A DNA stretch of 64,000 nt from Chromobacterium phragmitis. GTDB lineage: Bacteria; Pseudomonadota; Gammaproteobacteria; Burkholderiales; Chromobacteriaceae. The translations under genes and the position numbers were made by a program. Shown one piece after another: positions 33,279-40,130 of this stretch. Where the stretch lies: the NCBI RefSeq assembly GCF_003325475.1, contig NZ_CP029495.1, positions 1,922,001 through 1,986,000 of the forward strand. Reading direction: 5' to 3'. The notes under the pieces were generated by a model. It worked only from the letters and a program-made list of their open reading frames with translations. It was not told where the DNA came from and made no database searches. Each line of letters opens with the position of its first letter. The stretch's first letter is position 1.

Positions 33279-33413
33279 GGCTTTGTTGCATAAATGAAAT
33301 TAGTTGCGCTTTTTGTCTGATAAGTTACTGAAAATTGCCGCAATATGAGCGCAACTTTTTACAAAAAACACAGTAATTTATTGGCATATTTTTTGATTTA
33401 TGCAACAAAGCCG
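33279..33413. mobile_element. 135-bp MITE with IS903-like ends
   Basis: Perfect 17-base terminal inverted repeats GGCTTTGTTGCATAAAT at both ends, resembling the ends of IS5-family IS903-group elements. The interior has no coding capacity but holds a second inverted repeat (GTTGCGCT / AGCGCAAC). No clear target duplication is seen. It precedes, and likely truncated, a gene fragment on its right. Confidence 0.8.
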
Positions 33414-33831
33414 GGCAAGTGCAATTGGTCCAATTCAATATGCTGCTGTGGAAAAATCAGGTATTGAAATAATATTCAAATTTTCCAGTGCTGACCCTGG
33501 ATTGTCCAGAAATCTGAGTCGTTTGAATTGCCTGATAGGCAACGCGTCAGTGGGGAACTTCATTGAACTGGATCATGGGATAAATTGGACGGGAGCGATT
33601 GAGGATGCAGGTCAGGAGATAGGACTATTTTTTTTACAAAGCTAGCGGCATTGCTAATATGGTAGATGATGGTCGGTGGTCTCTTCCATCCGCTGATAAA
33701 ATTGCACAAGCGCTATCTGATAAAAAAATCGTACGCTGCCGAGTCGTGCAAGGAAGTTATGTTGGCAAGCCTGTCGTTTCACCGGAAATGGTTGTGCCAG
33801 CAGAAAATATTATGGAGTTACATCAGAATTG
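33400..33831 (+). pseudogene. Gene remnant truncated by the MITE and frameshifted at a T8 run
   Basis: A frame open from inside the MITE end reads '...GIEIIFKFSSADPGLSRNLSRLNCLIGNASVGNFIELDHGINW' to a stop at 33645. If one T is removed from the T8 run at 33628-33635, the frame continues as '...YKASGIANMVDDGRWSLPSADKIAQALSDKKIV' to a TGA at 33831. The 5' end is lost at the MITE. The family is not recognised; it may be a decayed T6SS-linked gene. Confidence 0.6.
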
Positions 33832-34220
33832 ATTGATGCTGCGCGATAAGCATGGCTAATAAACTGATAGAGTTGAGCCAAAAATGGCTTATAAAAAATC
33901 CACTCCGCCATCTGGCCGAGCGGGATTCTTACAGCATTCGTCCTTGTAATAGGTAGTGGGCTTGTAGTAACTCCTGATACAGTGGAGTGATGAGGCTGAA
34001 TAGCTGGCACGAGAGTACAGGGATGGTATCGGCTGGGTGCCGAGAGGTTGGCAGCGACTGTATGCTCCCGCTGTGGCGGATTGGTACTATGGGGTTATTC
34101 GATGTTGCGGTCCTGTGCAGCCCGTAATTTTACCATCGGTTAGAGTCTGAATCTCATCGCCTAGAACGATATCAACCACATTGTATGCCGGTGCTGAAAT
34201 AGCGATATAAGGAAGTGCGT
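33832..34220. other. Decayed intergenic region
   Basis: No intact gene. 33885-34010 is a degenerate copy of the 3' end and terminator of the DUF1484-like gene at 34976-35359. On the minus strand about 34090-34210 reads 'ALPYIAISAPAYNVVDIVLGDE...' to a stop, probably the tail of another dead gene. The stretch looks like a graveyard next to mobile DNA. Confidence 0.55.
33885..34010 (-). pseudogene. Remnant of a fourth DUF1484-like gene
   Basis: The plus-strand string CATCTGGCCGAGCGGGATTC and the following ~100 bases align with the terminator and C-terminal codons of the intact gene at 34976 (CATCCGGCCGGGTGGGCTTT...), with many substitutions and no usable frame. Only the last part of the gene remains. 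Confidence 0.55.
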
Positions 34221-34742
34221 ATGAGAAAGTCGTTTAAAACTTTGAGCATAGGCTCCATTCTTATAGTCATAATTCTTGCTGTCCTGTTTGGAGCAATGGG
34301 TAGAGGTAAAGATAAATATTTTGAAAAGCAATCTAATGAAAAAGACTTAAGTGTGATAGAGCAAGATATTTCTAAAGATGGTGTAATAAAGTTTGATGGA
34401 AATGACTTTGATATAGCCATTATGAATGGCGATCCGCAACTTGATATTAGTATTGGCGTTCAGGGTTATTCTCAAGACTCTACAGAAAAGGGTTTGTATT
34501 CACTTTTGGTTAAGATTGGGTGTTTTCAAGATGTTAAAAAATTTACTATAGGGTTTGATGGTAATTCATTGAGGTTGAAAGGCCATAATTGCCCGGTTGA
34601 TGAAGCTAAAGCTTTGGGCGAAATTCAGGCTTCGGATTGGGATAATTTTAATAAGTTCACGGTCTACTACATGTATGGTGGTGGTGGACGACTATCTGGG
34701 ACTTCATTCTGCAAGCAAGGAACTGGATATTCTCCGTGCTAA
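34221..34742 (+). CDS. Membrane-anchored protein of unknown function
   Basis: 173 residues. A basic N terminus and one hydrophobic helix (SIGSILIVIILAVLFGAM, residues ~10-28) precede a soluble domain with three Cys ('LVKIGCFQDVKKF', 'LKGHNCPVDEA', 'SFCKQGTGYSPC'). An AAGGA ribosome site lies 8 bases before the ATG. It is AT-rich like the T6SS cargo genes. It could be an orphan immunity protein left by an earlier effector cassette, but that is conjecture; no family is recognised. Confidence 0.6.
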   Translation: MRKSFKTLSIGSILIVIILAVLFGAMGRGKDKYFEKQSNEKDLSVIEQDISKDGVIKFDGNDFDIAIMNGDPQLDISIGVQGYSQDSTEKGLYSLLVKIGCFQDVKKFTIGFDGNSLRLKGHNCPVDEAKALGEIQASDWDNFNKFTVYYMYGGGGRLSGTSFCKQGTGYSPC

Positions 34743-34938
34743 GGTCGGTATATTTGAGCGTGATATCGCAAGCTGCTGAGGGTAGCTTTAAAAAGACATG
34801 AGATTACATCTTATTAGATACTGATTTAGTAAATTTAGGAAGTAGAATGGCTTGCCTGCGCTTGTGTAGTGAAATTGAGTAGACTTTTGATGTCGCGCAG
34901 CTAGCTTACGTGCCAGGCTATCTGCCTGTGCGCAAAAC

Positions 34939-34974
34939 AAAAGCCAACCCGCCATCCGGCCGGGTGGGCTTTTT
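34939..34974 (-). terminator. Terminator of the DUF1484-like gene 1
   Basis: An AAAGCC...GGCTTT stem with an ACCCGGCC core and 4-base loop. On the minus strand it is followed by TTTTGTTTTG, immediately after the stop at 34976. Confidence 0.8.
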
Positions 34975-34975
34975 G

Positions 34976-35359
34976 CTACACCCGGCCTACCAGCTGGTAG
35001 CGGGCCAGCAGCAGTTCCTGGTGCAGCGGGGTGAGCAGGCTGAACAGCTGGCGGGCGGGGAATGGGGTGCCGTCTGCCAGGCGGAGCAGGTCTAGTAGCG
35101 ATTGCATCCCTTCGCTGGTGCGGGCCAGGGTTTGGTTGCTGGTGCTGAGGGCTTGTTCGATTTCCTGGTTGAGCTCCGCCAGCCTTTCCACTAGCAGGCG
35201 CAGGGCGGTGGGGCTGTGGTGGGTGAGCGGGTTTTGCAGCTTGGCGATGATCTGATCCAACTCCACCAGCGCCGCTACGGTGGCGGGGAGGTGGTTGGGT
35301 TTGTTCGTGTCGGCGTCTTGATTGAATGTGGGCGGCACTAGCGGGGTGATGTTGGACAT
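34976..35359 (-). CDS. DUF1484-like protein, paralogue 1
   Basis: 127 residues, all-helical, from an ATG with a GGAGG site. N-terminal ~40 residues are polar; then 'LVELDQIIAKLQNPLTHHSPTALRLLVERLAELNQEIEQAL' and a C-terminal 'SLLDLLRLADGTPFPARQLFSLLTPLHQELLLARYQL'. The latter matches the last 50 residues of the next two genes. From memory this layout corresponds to DUF1484, a small family known from Ralstonia and Chromobacterium; its function is unknown. It has the most divergent sequence of the three. Confidence 0.72.
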   Translation of the reverse strand: MSNITPLVPPTFNQDADTNKPNHLPATVAALVELDQIIAKLQNPLTHHSPTALRLLVERLAELNQEIEQALSTSNQTLARTSEGMQSLLDLLRLADGTPFPARQLFSLLTPLHQELLLARYQLVGRV

Positions 35360-35429
35360 GCGTTTTCCTCCATGACTGGATAGCGGAAACCGCCGGGCCT
35401 GCGTGTGCGGGCCCGGCTGGCTTGTGCGT

Positions 35430-35831
35430 TTACAGCGCGCGGGTGAGCAAGTGGAGCGGCTGGTCCATACGCTTAACCAGCGGCTCAAGCAGCTCTTTCA
35501 GCCGGCTGGATGGCAGGCGCACGTCGTCGCCCAGGCATGAGAGCAGGTCCATCATGGATTCCAGGCCCAGCTGGGCGTGGGCCAGGTGGGGGATGGATGC
35601 CCTTACCGCGCCCTCCATCTCCCGGCACAGGTGGGCCAGCTGTGCCACCGGTTGGCGCAGGCTGGCTAGATCGGGGTCGGCCAATTGCGCCTGCAGCTGG
35701 GCAAAAATGTGGTTCAGCTTGGCCAGCGGCGCGGCTGGGTTGGATGGCCGCAGGTGGTGGTGTGGCCCGTGGCCACGTGCCTGGGGGCGGATGTGCACGG
35801 TAAACGGCGCAAATTCAGTGGGGTGGGACAT
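35430..35831 (-). CDS. DUF1484-like protein, paralogue 2
   Basis: 133 residues with a GGAGG site before the ATG at 35831. Helical, with the family core 'LRQPVAQLAHLCREMEGAVRASIPHLAHAQLGLESMMDLLSCLGDDVRLPSSRLKELLEPLVKRM'. The string A-x-L-x-H-x-C-R-x-x-E-x-A-V then HLAHxQLGL and LGDDxRLPSSRL is shared closely with paralogue 3. The N terminus (His-rich, 'GHGPHHHLRPS') is unique. The function is unknown; an adaptor or regulator role is only a guess. Confidence 0.75.
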   Translation of the reverse strand: MSHPTEFAPFTVHIRPQARGHGPHHHLRPSNPAAPLAKLNHIFAQLQAQLADPDLASLRQPVAQLAHLCREMEGAVRASIPHLAHAQLGLESMMDLLSCLGDDVRLPSSRLKELLEPLVKRMDQPLHLLTRAL

Positions 35832-36105
35832 GCGTATCCTCCAGCGAGAAAGTCCGCCCGCCCGGGCGCGAGCCAGCGCCTGTCCGGCCTGCGGCCGGGG
35901 AAAGGCCAACGCGCGCGGGCGAGCGGCAAGTCAGTGCGTCCCGTGCAGGGGCGGAGAAAGCGGCGAGGGCGGAGCGGTGCCTGATGCGCAGGCGGCGAGG
36001 GGCGCGGTGGGTGAGTGCGCCCCCAAGGTGCCGCCACGCCGCTGCCCACCCCAACACGGGGTTCTCAGCGGCCGCCGTGCCCGGATGGGCCGCGGCGGCA
36101 GCGGC
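35832..36105. other. Intergenic region between DUF1484-like paralogues 2 and 3
   Basis: 274 bases, very GC-rich. A strong stem GCCGCCGTGCCC / GGGCCGCGGCGGC just downstream of the paralogue 3 stop may act as its terminator. No gene is seen. Confidence 0.5.
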
Positions 36106-36504
36106 TTACAGCACGCTGGTGAGCCGGCTGAGCGACGCTTCCATCCGCTTGTCCAGCGGCGCCAACAACTGCAGCAGGCGGCTGGAAGGCAGGCGCGCAT
36201 CGTCGCCCAGCGCGGACAGCAGGCCCAACAACGCCTGCAAGCCCAGCTGGCCGTGGGCCAGGTGGCAGATGGTTTCCACCACCGCGTCCTCAATGTCGCG
36301 GCACACATGCGCCAGCTGCGCCGCCGGCACGCGGGCGCAGGCCTGCGGCTTGCGGGCAAGCTGGTCCTGCAAGGCGGCAAAGGCATCATGCAGCCTATGC
36401 ATGGCCAGCAGGCTGGGCTGAGACAAAGAGGCAGACGCCCCGGAACGGAGCAAAGGGCTGGAGGATACGGCAGAGTGAGACGCACTGCGGGAAATGCTGG
36501 TCAT
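36106..36504 (-). CDS. DUF1484-like protein, paralogue 3
   Basis: 132 residues. A Ser-rich N terminus ('MTSISRSASHSAVSSSPLLRSGASASLSQ') precedes the family core 'VPAAQLAHVCRDIEDAVVETICHLAHGQLGLQALLGLLSALGDDARLPSSRLLQLLAPLDKRM'. The ribosome site AAGGG sits directly after the seqC half-box of the RNA leader described at 36519-36738, so translation is probably controlled by that RNA. The frame is open upstream to 36738, but that part overlaps the structured leader and reads like the leader peptides of P4-type regions. Confidence 0.75.
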   Translation of the reverse strand: MTSISRSASHSAVSSSPLLRSGASASLSQPSLLAMHRLHDAFAALQDQLARKPQACARVPAAQLAHVCRDIEDAVVETICHLAHGQLGLQALLGLLSALGDDARLPSSRLLQLLAPLDKRMEASLSRLTSVL

Positions 36505-36518
36505 GGCAGAACCCTTTT

Positions 36519-36738
36519 CAAGATGGATGCTCACCCCTGCCTTCCCGACGCCAATCGGGGGTGGCAGGCGCATGGCAGGATTGGCGTACCGGCCATCTTG
36601 AACCCGGCGTGTCTTGCGACACTCCCACCACGGCCCGCCATAAATTGCGCGTAGCAATAGTGTGAGGACCGGTGCTTTCGCCGCGGTCCGCCAAGATGGT
36701 GTCGGGACGCCAATCCCGGTGCCGCTATTGAACAGCAC
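36519..36738 (-). ncRNA. P4 CI / C4-type antisense RNA leader
   Basis: Read on the minus strand, three segments are arranged as in satellite phage P4 immunity. seqA (36691-36715) has GATTGGCGTC and CCATCTTGG. seqB (36579-36600) has CAAGATGG-N6-CGCCAATC, complementary to seqA and seqC. seqC has GATTGGCGTC (36547-36556) and CCATCTTG (36519-36526), the latter touching the ribosome site of the DUF1484-like gene. Between A and B lie three hairpins: GGACC/GGTCC, ATTGC/GCAAT and GTGTC/GACAC. Processing of the leader would give a trans-acting RNA that blocks the same transcript. The family match is from pattern only. Confidence 0.65.
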
Positions 36739-36744
36739 GGGAGG

Positions 36745-36773
36745 ATTATCTAGCGGGGAGTCTTGCTAGGCAA
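36745..36773 (-). promoter_or_regulatory. Predicted promoter of the antisense-RNA leader
   Basis: On the minus strand TTGCCT (36768-36773) and GATAAT (36745-36750) are 17 bases apart. The expected start point, about 36738, lies ~20 bases before seqA, as needed for a short leader RNA. Confidence 0.55.
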
Positions 36774-36978
36774 GCGAAGAAGTACGTATTGGCAAGTGTT
36801 GTGAAGTGCGATGCAGAGGAATCCCAAGCGGTGTCTAGGTAAGTGAGAGTGATTAACCGTATTGATTCAGTACATTGCACAGTCAAGACCTCAATTTTAC
36901 CTAGCCATTCCCTCCCCTACTGGATAAAATGTGTGTATTTCAGGACGATATGTCCGGTTTTTGTCCCAGAGAAGATCA

Positions 36979-38247
36979 ATGAACGCATCAGACACTCTCC
37001 ACGTCAAGGCCATGCTGGCGGAGGTTCGACAGCTGCGCAGCCAAGCCGAGATTGCGGCAACACTCAAGGTGGATGTGCGTACCATCCGCCGCTGGGAGGC
37101 TGGTGACTGTGAACCACCGTCTTTCTTGGTGCATGCTCTGCGCCAGATGTTGCCACCCTCTCTCCCCTTTAACCAAGACGGAGCCGACTTTACTTTCATT
37201 GACCTGTTTGCTGGCATTGGTGGCATCAGACAGGCTTTTGAAAGCATTGGCGGACGCTGTGTATTTACAAGCGAATGGGACAGTTACGCCCAGAAAACCT
37301 ACGCCGAAAATTACAACCGTGACCAGCATGTTCTGAACGGTGACATCACCCAAGTCAATGCTGGTGACGTGCCAAATCATGACGTTCTGTTGGCTGGATT
37401 TCCCTGCCAGCCATTTTCCATTGCAGGAGTTTCCAAAAAGAATGCGCTGGGCCGCGCCCACGGTTTTCAGGATGAAACCCAAGGTACGCTTTTTTTCGAT
37501 GTGGCCCGGATCATTGACGAAAAGCGTCCGCGTGCTTTTCTGCTTGAAAATGTGAAAAACCTGTTGTCCCATGACAAAGGCCGTACTTTTGACGTGATCC
37601 GTCGCACCCTGAGCGAGGAGTTGGGATATCACATTCATTACAAGGTGATAGATGGTGCCCATTTCACCCCGCAGCACCGTGAGCGTATCCTGATTGTTGG
37701 TTTCCGCGAACCGGTGGCCTTCGATTGGGATGCCTTGCCATTGCCTCCCAAGGGTAATATCCGGCTGGGGGAGATCCTGCACCGTACGGATGGTAGTGAA
37801 CCCTTGTTACCTTGGGATGGGGACCGCTTTTTTGACCATGCAGCCCGCAAGGTGCAGGACAAATATACTCTTACGCCAAAGTTGTGGGCGTACTTGCAAG
37901 CCTATGCAGAGAAGCACCGGGCCAAGGGAAATGGTTTTGGTTTTGGGTTGGTGGGTGCCGACAGTGTCACTCGCACCCTGTCTGCCCGCTATTACAAGGA
38001 TGGCTCGGAAATCCTCGTATATCAGGGAGAGAACAGGAATCCCCGTCGTTTGACTCCGCGAGAATGCGCACGGCTGATGGGCTTCCCAGACACATTCCGT
38101 ATCCCGGTCTCTGATACCCGCGCTTACAAGCAATTCGGCAATTCGGTTGTAGTGGATGTGATGGCACATACGGCCCGGTTGATGCACCAGTTCCTGATTT
38201 TGGAAACGCTGGAACCGGAGCTACCGCTCCAGGCTGCAATGGCCTGA
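36979..38247 (+). CDS. dcm: DNA (cytosine-5-)-methyltransferase, EcoRII/Dcm-like
   Basis: 422 residues. An N-terminal helix-turn-helix region (residues ~20-45, 'SQAEIAATLKVDVRTIRRWEAG') precedes the catalytic domain: motif I 'FIDLFAGIGGIRQAF', motif IV 'GFPCQPFSIAG' with nucleophile C143, motif VI 'LLENV', motif VIII 'QHRERI' and motif X 'YKQFGNSVVVDV'. The HTH suggests autoregulation as in other EcoRII-type enzymes. The partner genes vsr and an EcoRII-type nuclease indicate CCWGG as target (inference). The ATG at 36979 follows AGAAGA; a GGAC-N5-GTCC palindrome at 36942-36954 could be its operator. Confidence 0.92.
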   Translation: MNASDTLHVKAMLAEVRQLRSQAEIAATLKVDVRTIRRWEAGDCEPPSFLVHALRQMLPPSLPFNQDGADFTFIDLFAGIGGIRQAFESIGGRCVFTSEWDSYAQKTYAENYNRDQHVLNGDITQVNAGDVPNHDVLLAGFPCQPFSIAGVSKKNALGRAHGFQDETQGTLFFDVARIIDEKRPRAFLLENVKNLLSHDKGRTFDVIRRTLSEELGYHIHYKVIDGAHFTPQHRERILIVGFREPVAFDWDALPLPPKGNIRLGEILHRTDGSEPLLPWDGDRFFDHAARKVQDKYTLTPKLWAYLQAYAEKHRAKGNGFGFGLVGADSVTRTLSARYYKDGSEILVYQGENRNPRRLTPRECARLMGFPDTFRIPVSDTRAYKQFGNSVVVDVMAHTARLMHQFLILETLEPELPLQAAMA

Positions 38248-38254
38248 CCTCCTG

Positions 38255-38776
38255 ATGGCTGATATCGTTGACAAGGCTACCCGCAGTCGGATGATGTCGG
38301 GTATCCGTGGCAAGAACACCAAGCCTGAATTGTTGATACGCAAGGCCTTGCATGCGCGGGGCTTTCGTTACCGGTTGCACAACAAGAATTTGCCAGGTAA
38401 GCCGGACCTTGTATTTCCCAAATACAAGGCGGTGGTGTTTATCCATGGCTGTTTCTGGCATGGGCATGACTGCCACTATTTCAAAGTACCACAAACCCGT
38501 ACGGCTTTCTGGCTGGAGAAGATCAACGGCAACAGGGAAAGGGATACCCGACAGCTGATGCAATTGAGGCTGGCAGGCTGGCGCATTCTTGTGGTCTGGG
38601 AGTGTGCAACACGAAAGAAGGAACCATCAGGAAATGACATACTGATTGACTGTATTTCCAACTGGTTGATAATGGGTACTTGTGACGCACATATCGAAGA
38701 GACCGGCATCCAGCCCCTGCCATGTTTGACGACCGAATCAGTGATTATACAGAAGGCGTTGCTGCCAAATACCTGA
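38255..38776 (+). CDS. vsr: Very short patch repair endonuclease Vsr
   Basis: 173 residues. The active-site set matches E. coli Vsr even in numbering: E25 ('TKPELLIRKAL'), D51 ('GKPDLVFPKYK'), H64 and H69 ('FIHGCFWHGHDCHYF'). It nicks beside T:G mismatches that arise when 5-methylcytosine deaminates, here made by the adjacent Dcm-like enzyme. It starts 8 bases after dcm. The C-terminal ~30 residues go past the usual end and overlap the nuclease gene by 55 bases in another frame, which suggests a recent 3' change. Confidence 0.95.
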   Translation: MADIVDKATRSRMMSGIRGKNTKPELLIRKALHARGFRYRLHNKNLPGKPDLVFPKYKAVVFIHGCFWHGHDCHYFKVPQTRTAFWLEKINGNRERDTRQLMQLRLAGWRILVVWECATRKKEPSGNDILIDCISNWLIMGTCDAHIEETGIQPLPCLTTESVIIQKALLPNT

Positions 38777-40029
38777 GTGCCGTGGATGCAGAGCCCGGCA
38801 AGTCCAACCAGCATGAAATTGGCGGCCTGCCAGCAGCCGGTTTCCGCGAATGGCTGGGCACTCCCGGCAAGCAAGAGGTATACCGCTTCCGCGCTCGCCA
38901 GATCTACATTTCCGATGATGATGACGAACCAGTTATCTGCGATAGTCACGTCACTTGGTACGACTGCCGACGAAGGGTGCTCCACCGAGGCCCGGAATAC
39001 CGCCTCTACTACTATGATAGCCCGGTCACTGCCCGCATCAGCGAAGGAGATTTCTTTCTGGTGGCCAAGCTGCGCGAAGATGCCCTGCCGCTGCAGGATG
39101 TGTTCCTGCCGCTGGACGGGGCCGATCTGAAGCCCGGCAGCCTGCTGATGGTGTTTGCACCGGCCGGCAGCGCGGCTGAGCGGCAACTGCGCATCCTGTT
39201 TGGCTTGGGCGAAATCGGCGAACGCTTCAAGGCGGGCGAACTGGATGCCGGCAGCCTGCTGTTGCCACTGCGGATGATGCTGGAAGCGCTGGGCATCGAA
39301 CTGAACAAGCCCGACCACTCCGACGACGAATGGACCGAACGCCTGCTGGACACCTTTGGTGGCAAGGCCTTTCCGGCCACCGCTGCCTTTTCGGCCTTCG
39401 CCCGCGACAGCATCGCCGATCATACCAATCCGCTGGCAGATCCGGATGGCACACTGATGGAGTGGATGGAGCAGGAAGAAAAACTGTTCCGCCTGTACGA
39501 ACGCCAGCTGGTACAGGCTCAGCTGCGCGCCGGCTTTGGTGAGCACGGCGATGATGTGGATGCTTTCATCAACTATTCCCTCAGCGTGCAGAATCGCCGC
39601 AAGTCACGAGTAGGCCATGCCTTCGAAGGTCATTTGGACACACTGTTCCGTCTTCATGGCTTGCAGTTCCAGCAAGGTCGTGGCAAAGGCAACGTTACCG
39701 AAAACAACGCCCGGCCGGACTTCATGTTTCCCTCCTTTGCAGCCTACCACGACCCGACCTTTCCGGCAGAGCAGCTGTTGATGCTGGGTGCCAAGACCAC
39801 CTGTAAGGACCGCTGGCGGCAAGTCCTAAGTGAAGCAGGCCGCATCATGCCCAAACATCTGGTTACTCTGGAGGCCTCGATCAGCGAGGCGCAGACCGAC
39901 GAGATGGCCTCCCACCAGCTTCGACTCGTGATACCCACCAGCATCCATACTACTTACACGTTACGACAGCAGGATAGATTACTGGATTTGCAAGAGTTTA
40001 TTCACGAGGTAAAAGCTGCGCAGGTGTGA
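38722..40029 (+). CDS. Type II restriction endonuclease, EcoRII-like
   Basis: 435 residues. The N-terminal DNA-binding/effector domain (residues 1-170) is followed by the catalytic domain with 'RRKSRVGHAFEGHLDTLFRLHG', 'NARPDFMFPSFAAYHDPTF' and 'LLMLGAKTTCKDRWRQVLSEAGRIMPKHLVTLE', the signature of EcoRII C-terminal PD-(D/E)xK domains. EcoRII cuts before CCWGG and needs two copies of the site. Together with dcm and vsr it makes a complete restriction-modification set. The open frame is intact. Confidence 0.92.
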   Translation: MFDDRISDYTEGVAAKYLSAVDAEPGKSNQHEIGGLPAAGFREWLGTPGKQEVYRFRARQIYISDDDDEPVICDSHVTWYDCRRRVLHRGPEYRLYYYDSPVTARISEGDFFLVAKLREDALPLQDVFLPLDGADLKPGSLLMVFAPAGSAAERQLRILFGLGEIGERFKAGELDAGSLLLPLRMMLEALGIELNKPDHSDDEWTERLLDTFGGKAFPATAAFSAFARDSIADHTNPLADPDGTLMEWMEQEEKLFRLYERQLVQAQLRAGFGEHGDDVDAFINYSLSVQNRRKSRVGHAFEGHLDTLFRLHGLQFQQGRGKGNVTENNARPDFMFPSFAAYHDPTFPAEQLLMLGAKTTCKDRWRQVLSEAGRIMPKHLVTLEASISEAQTDEMASHQLRLVIPTSIHTTYTLRQQDRLLDLQEFIHEVKAAQV

Positions 40030-40069
40030 AGTGAGGGGACGGGCTATCGCCATACATCCACCCAATGAG

Positions 40070-40090
40070 ACTCATTGGGTGCAATGCGTT
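40070..40090. repeat. 21-bp perfect palindrome after the restriction gene
   Basis: ACCCAATGAG-A-CTCATTGGGT lies 41 bases after the nuclease stop. There is no T-run, so it is a weak terminator candidate between two converging genes or a protein site. Confidence 0.5.
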
Positions 40091-40130
40091 CTAAGCACTA
40101 ACGAGGAGGGCAACACGCGTAGTGCTTATC

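Noticed and set aside
36505..36738. N-terminal extension of DUF1484-like paralogue 3
   Set aside because: The extension overlaps the structured RNA leader, and paralogues 1 and 2 lack it. Kept as an untranslated or leader-peptide region.
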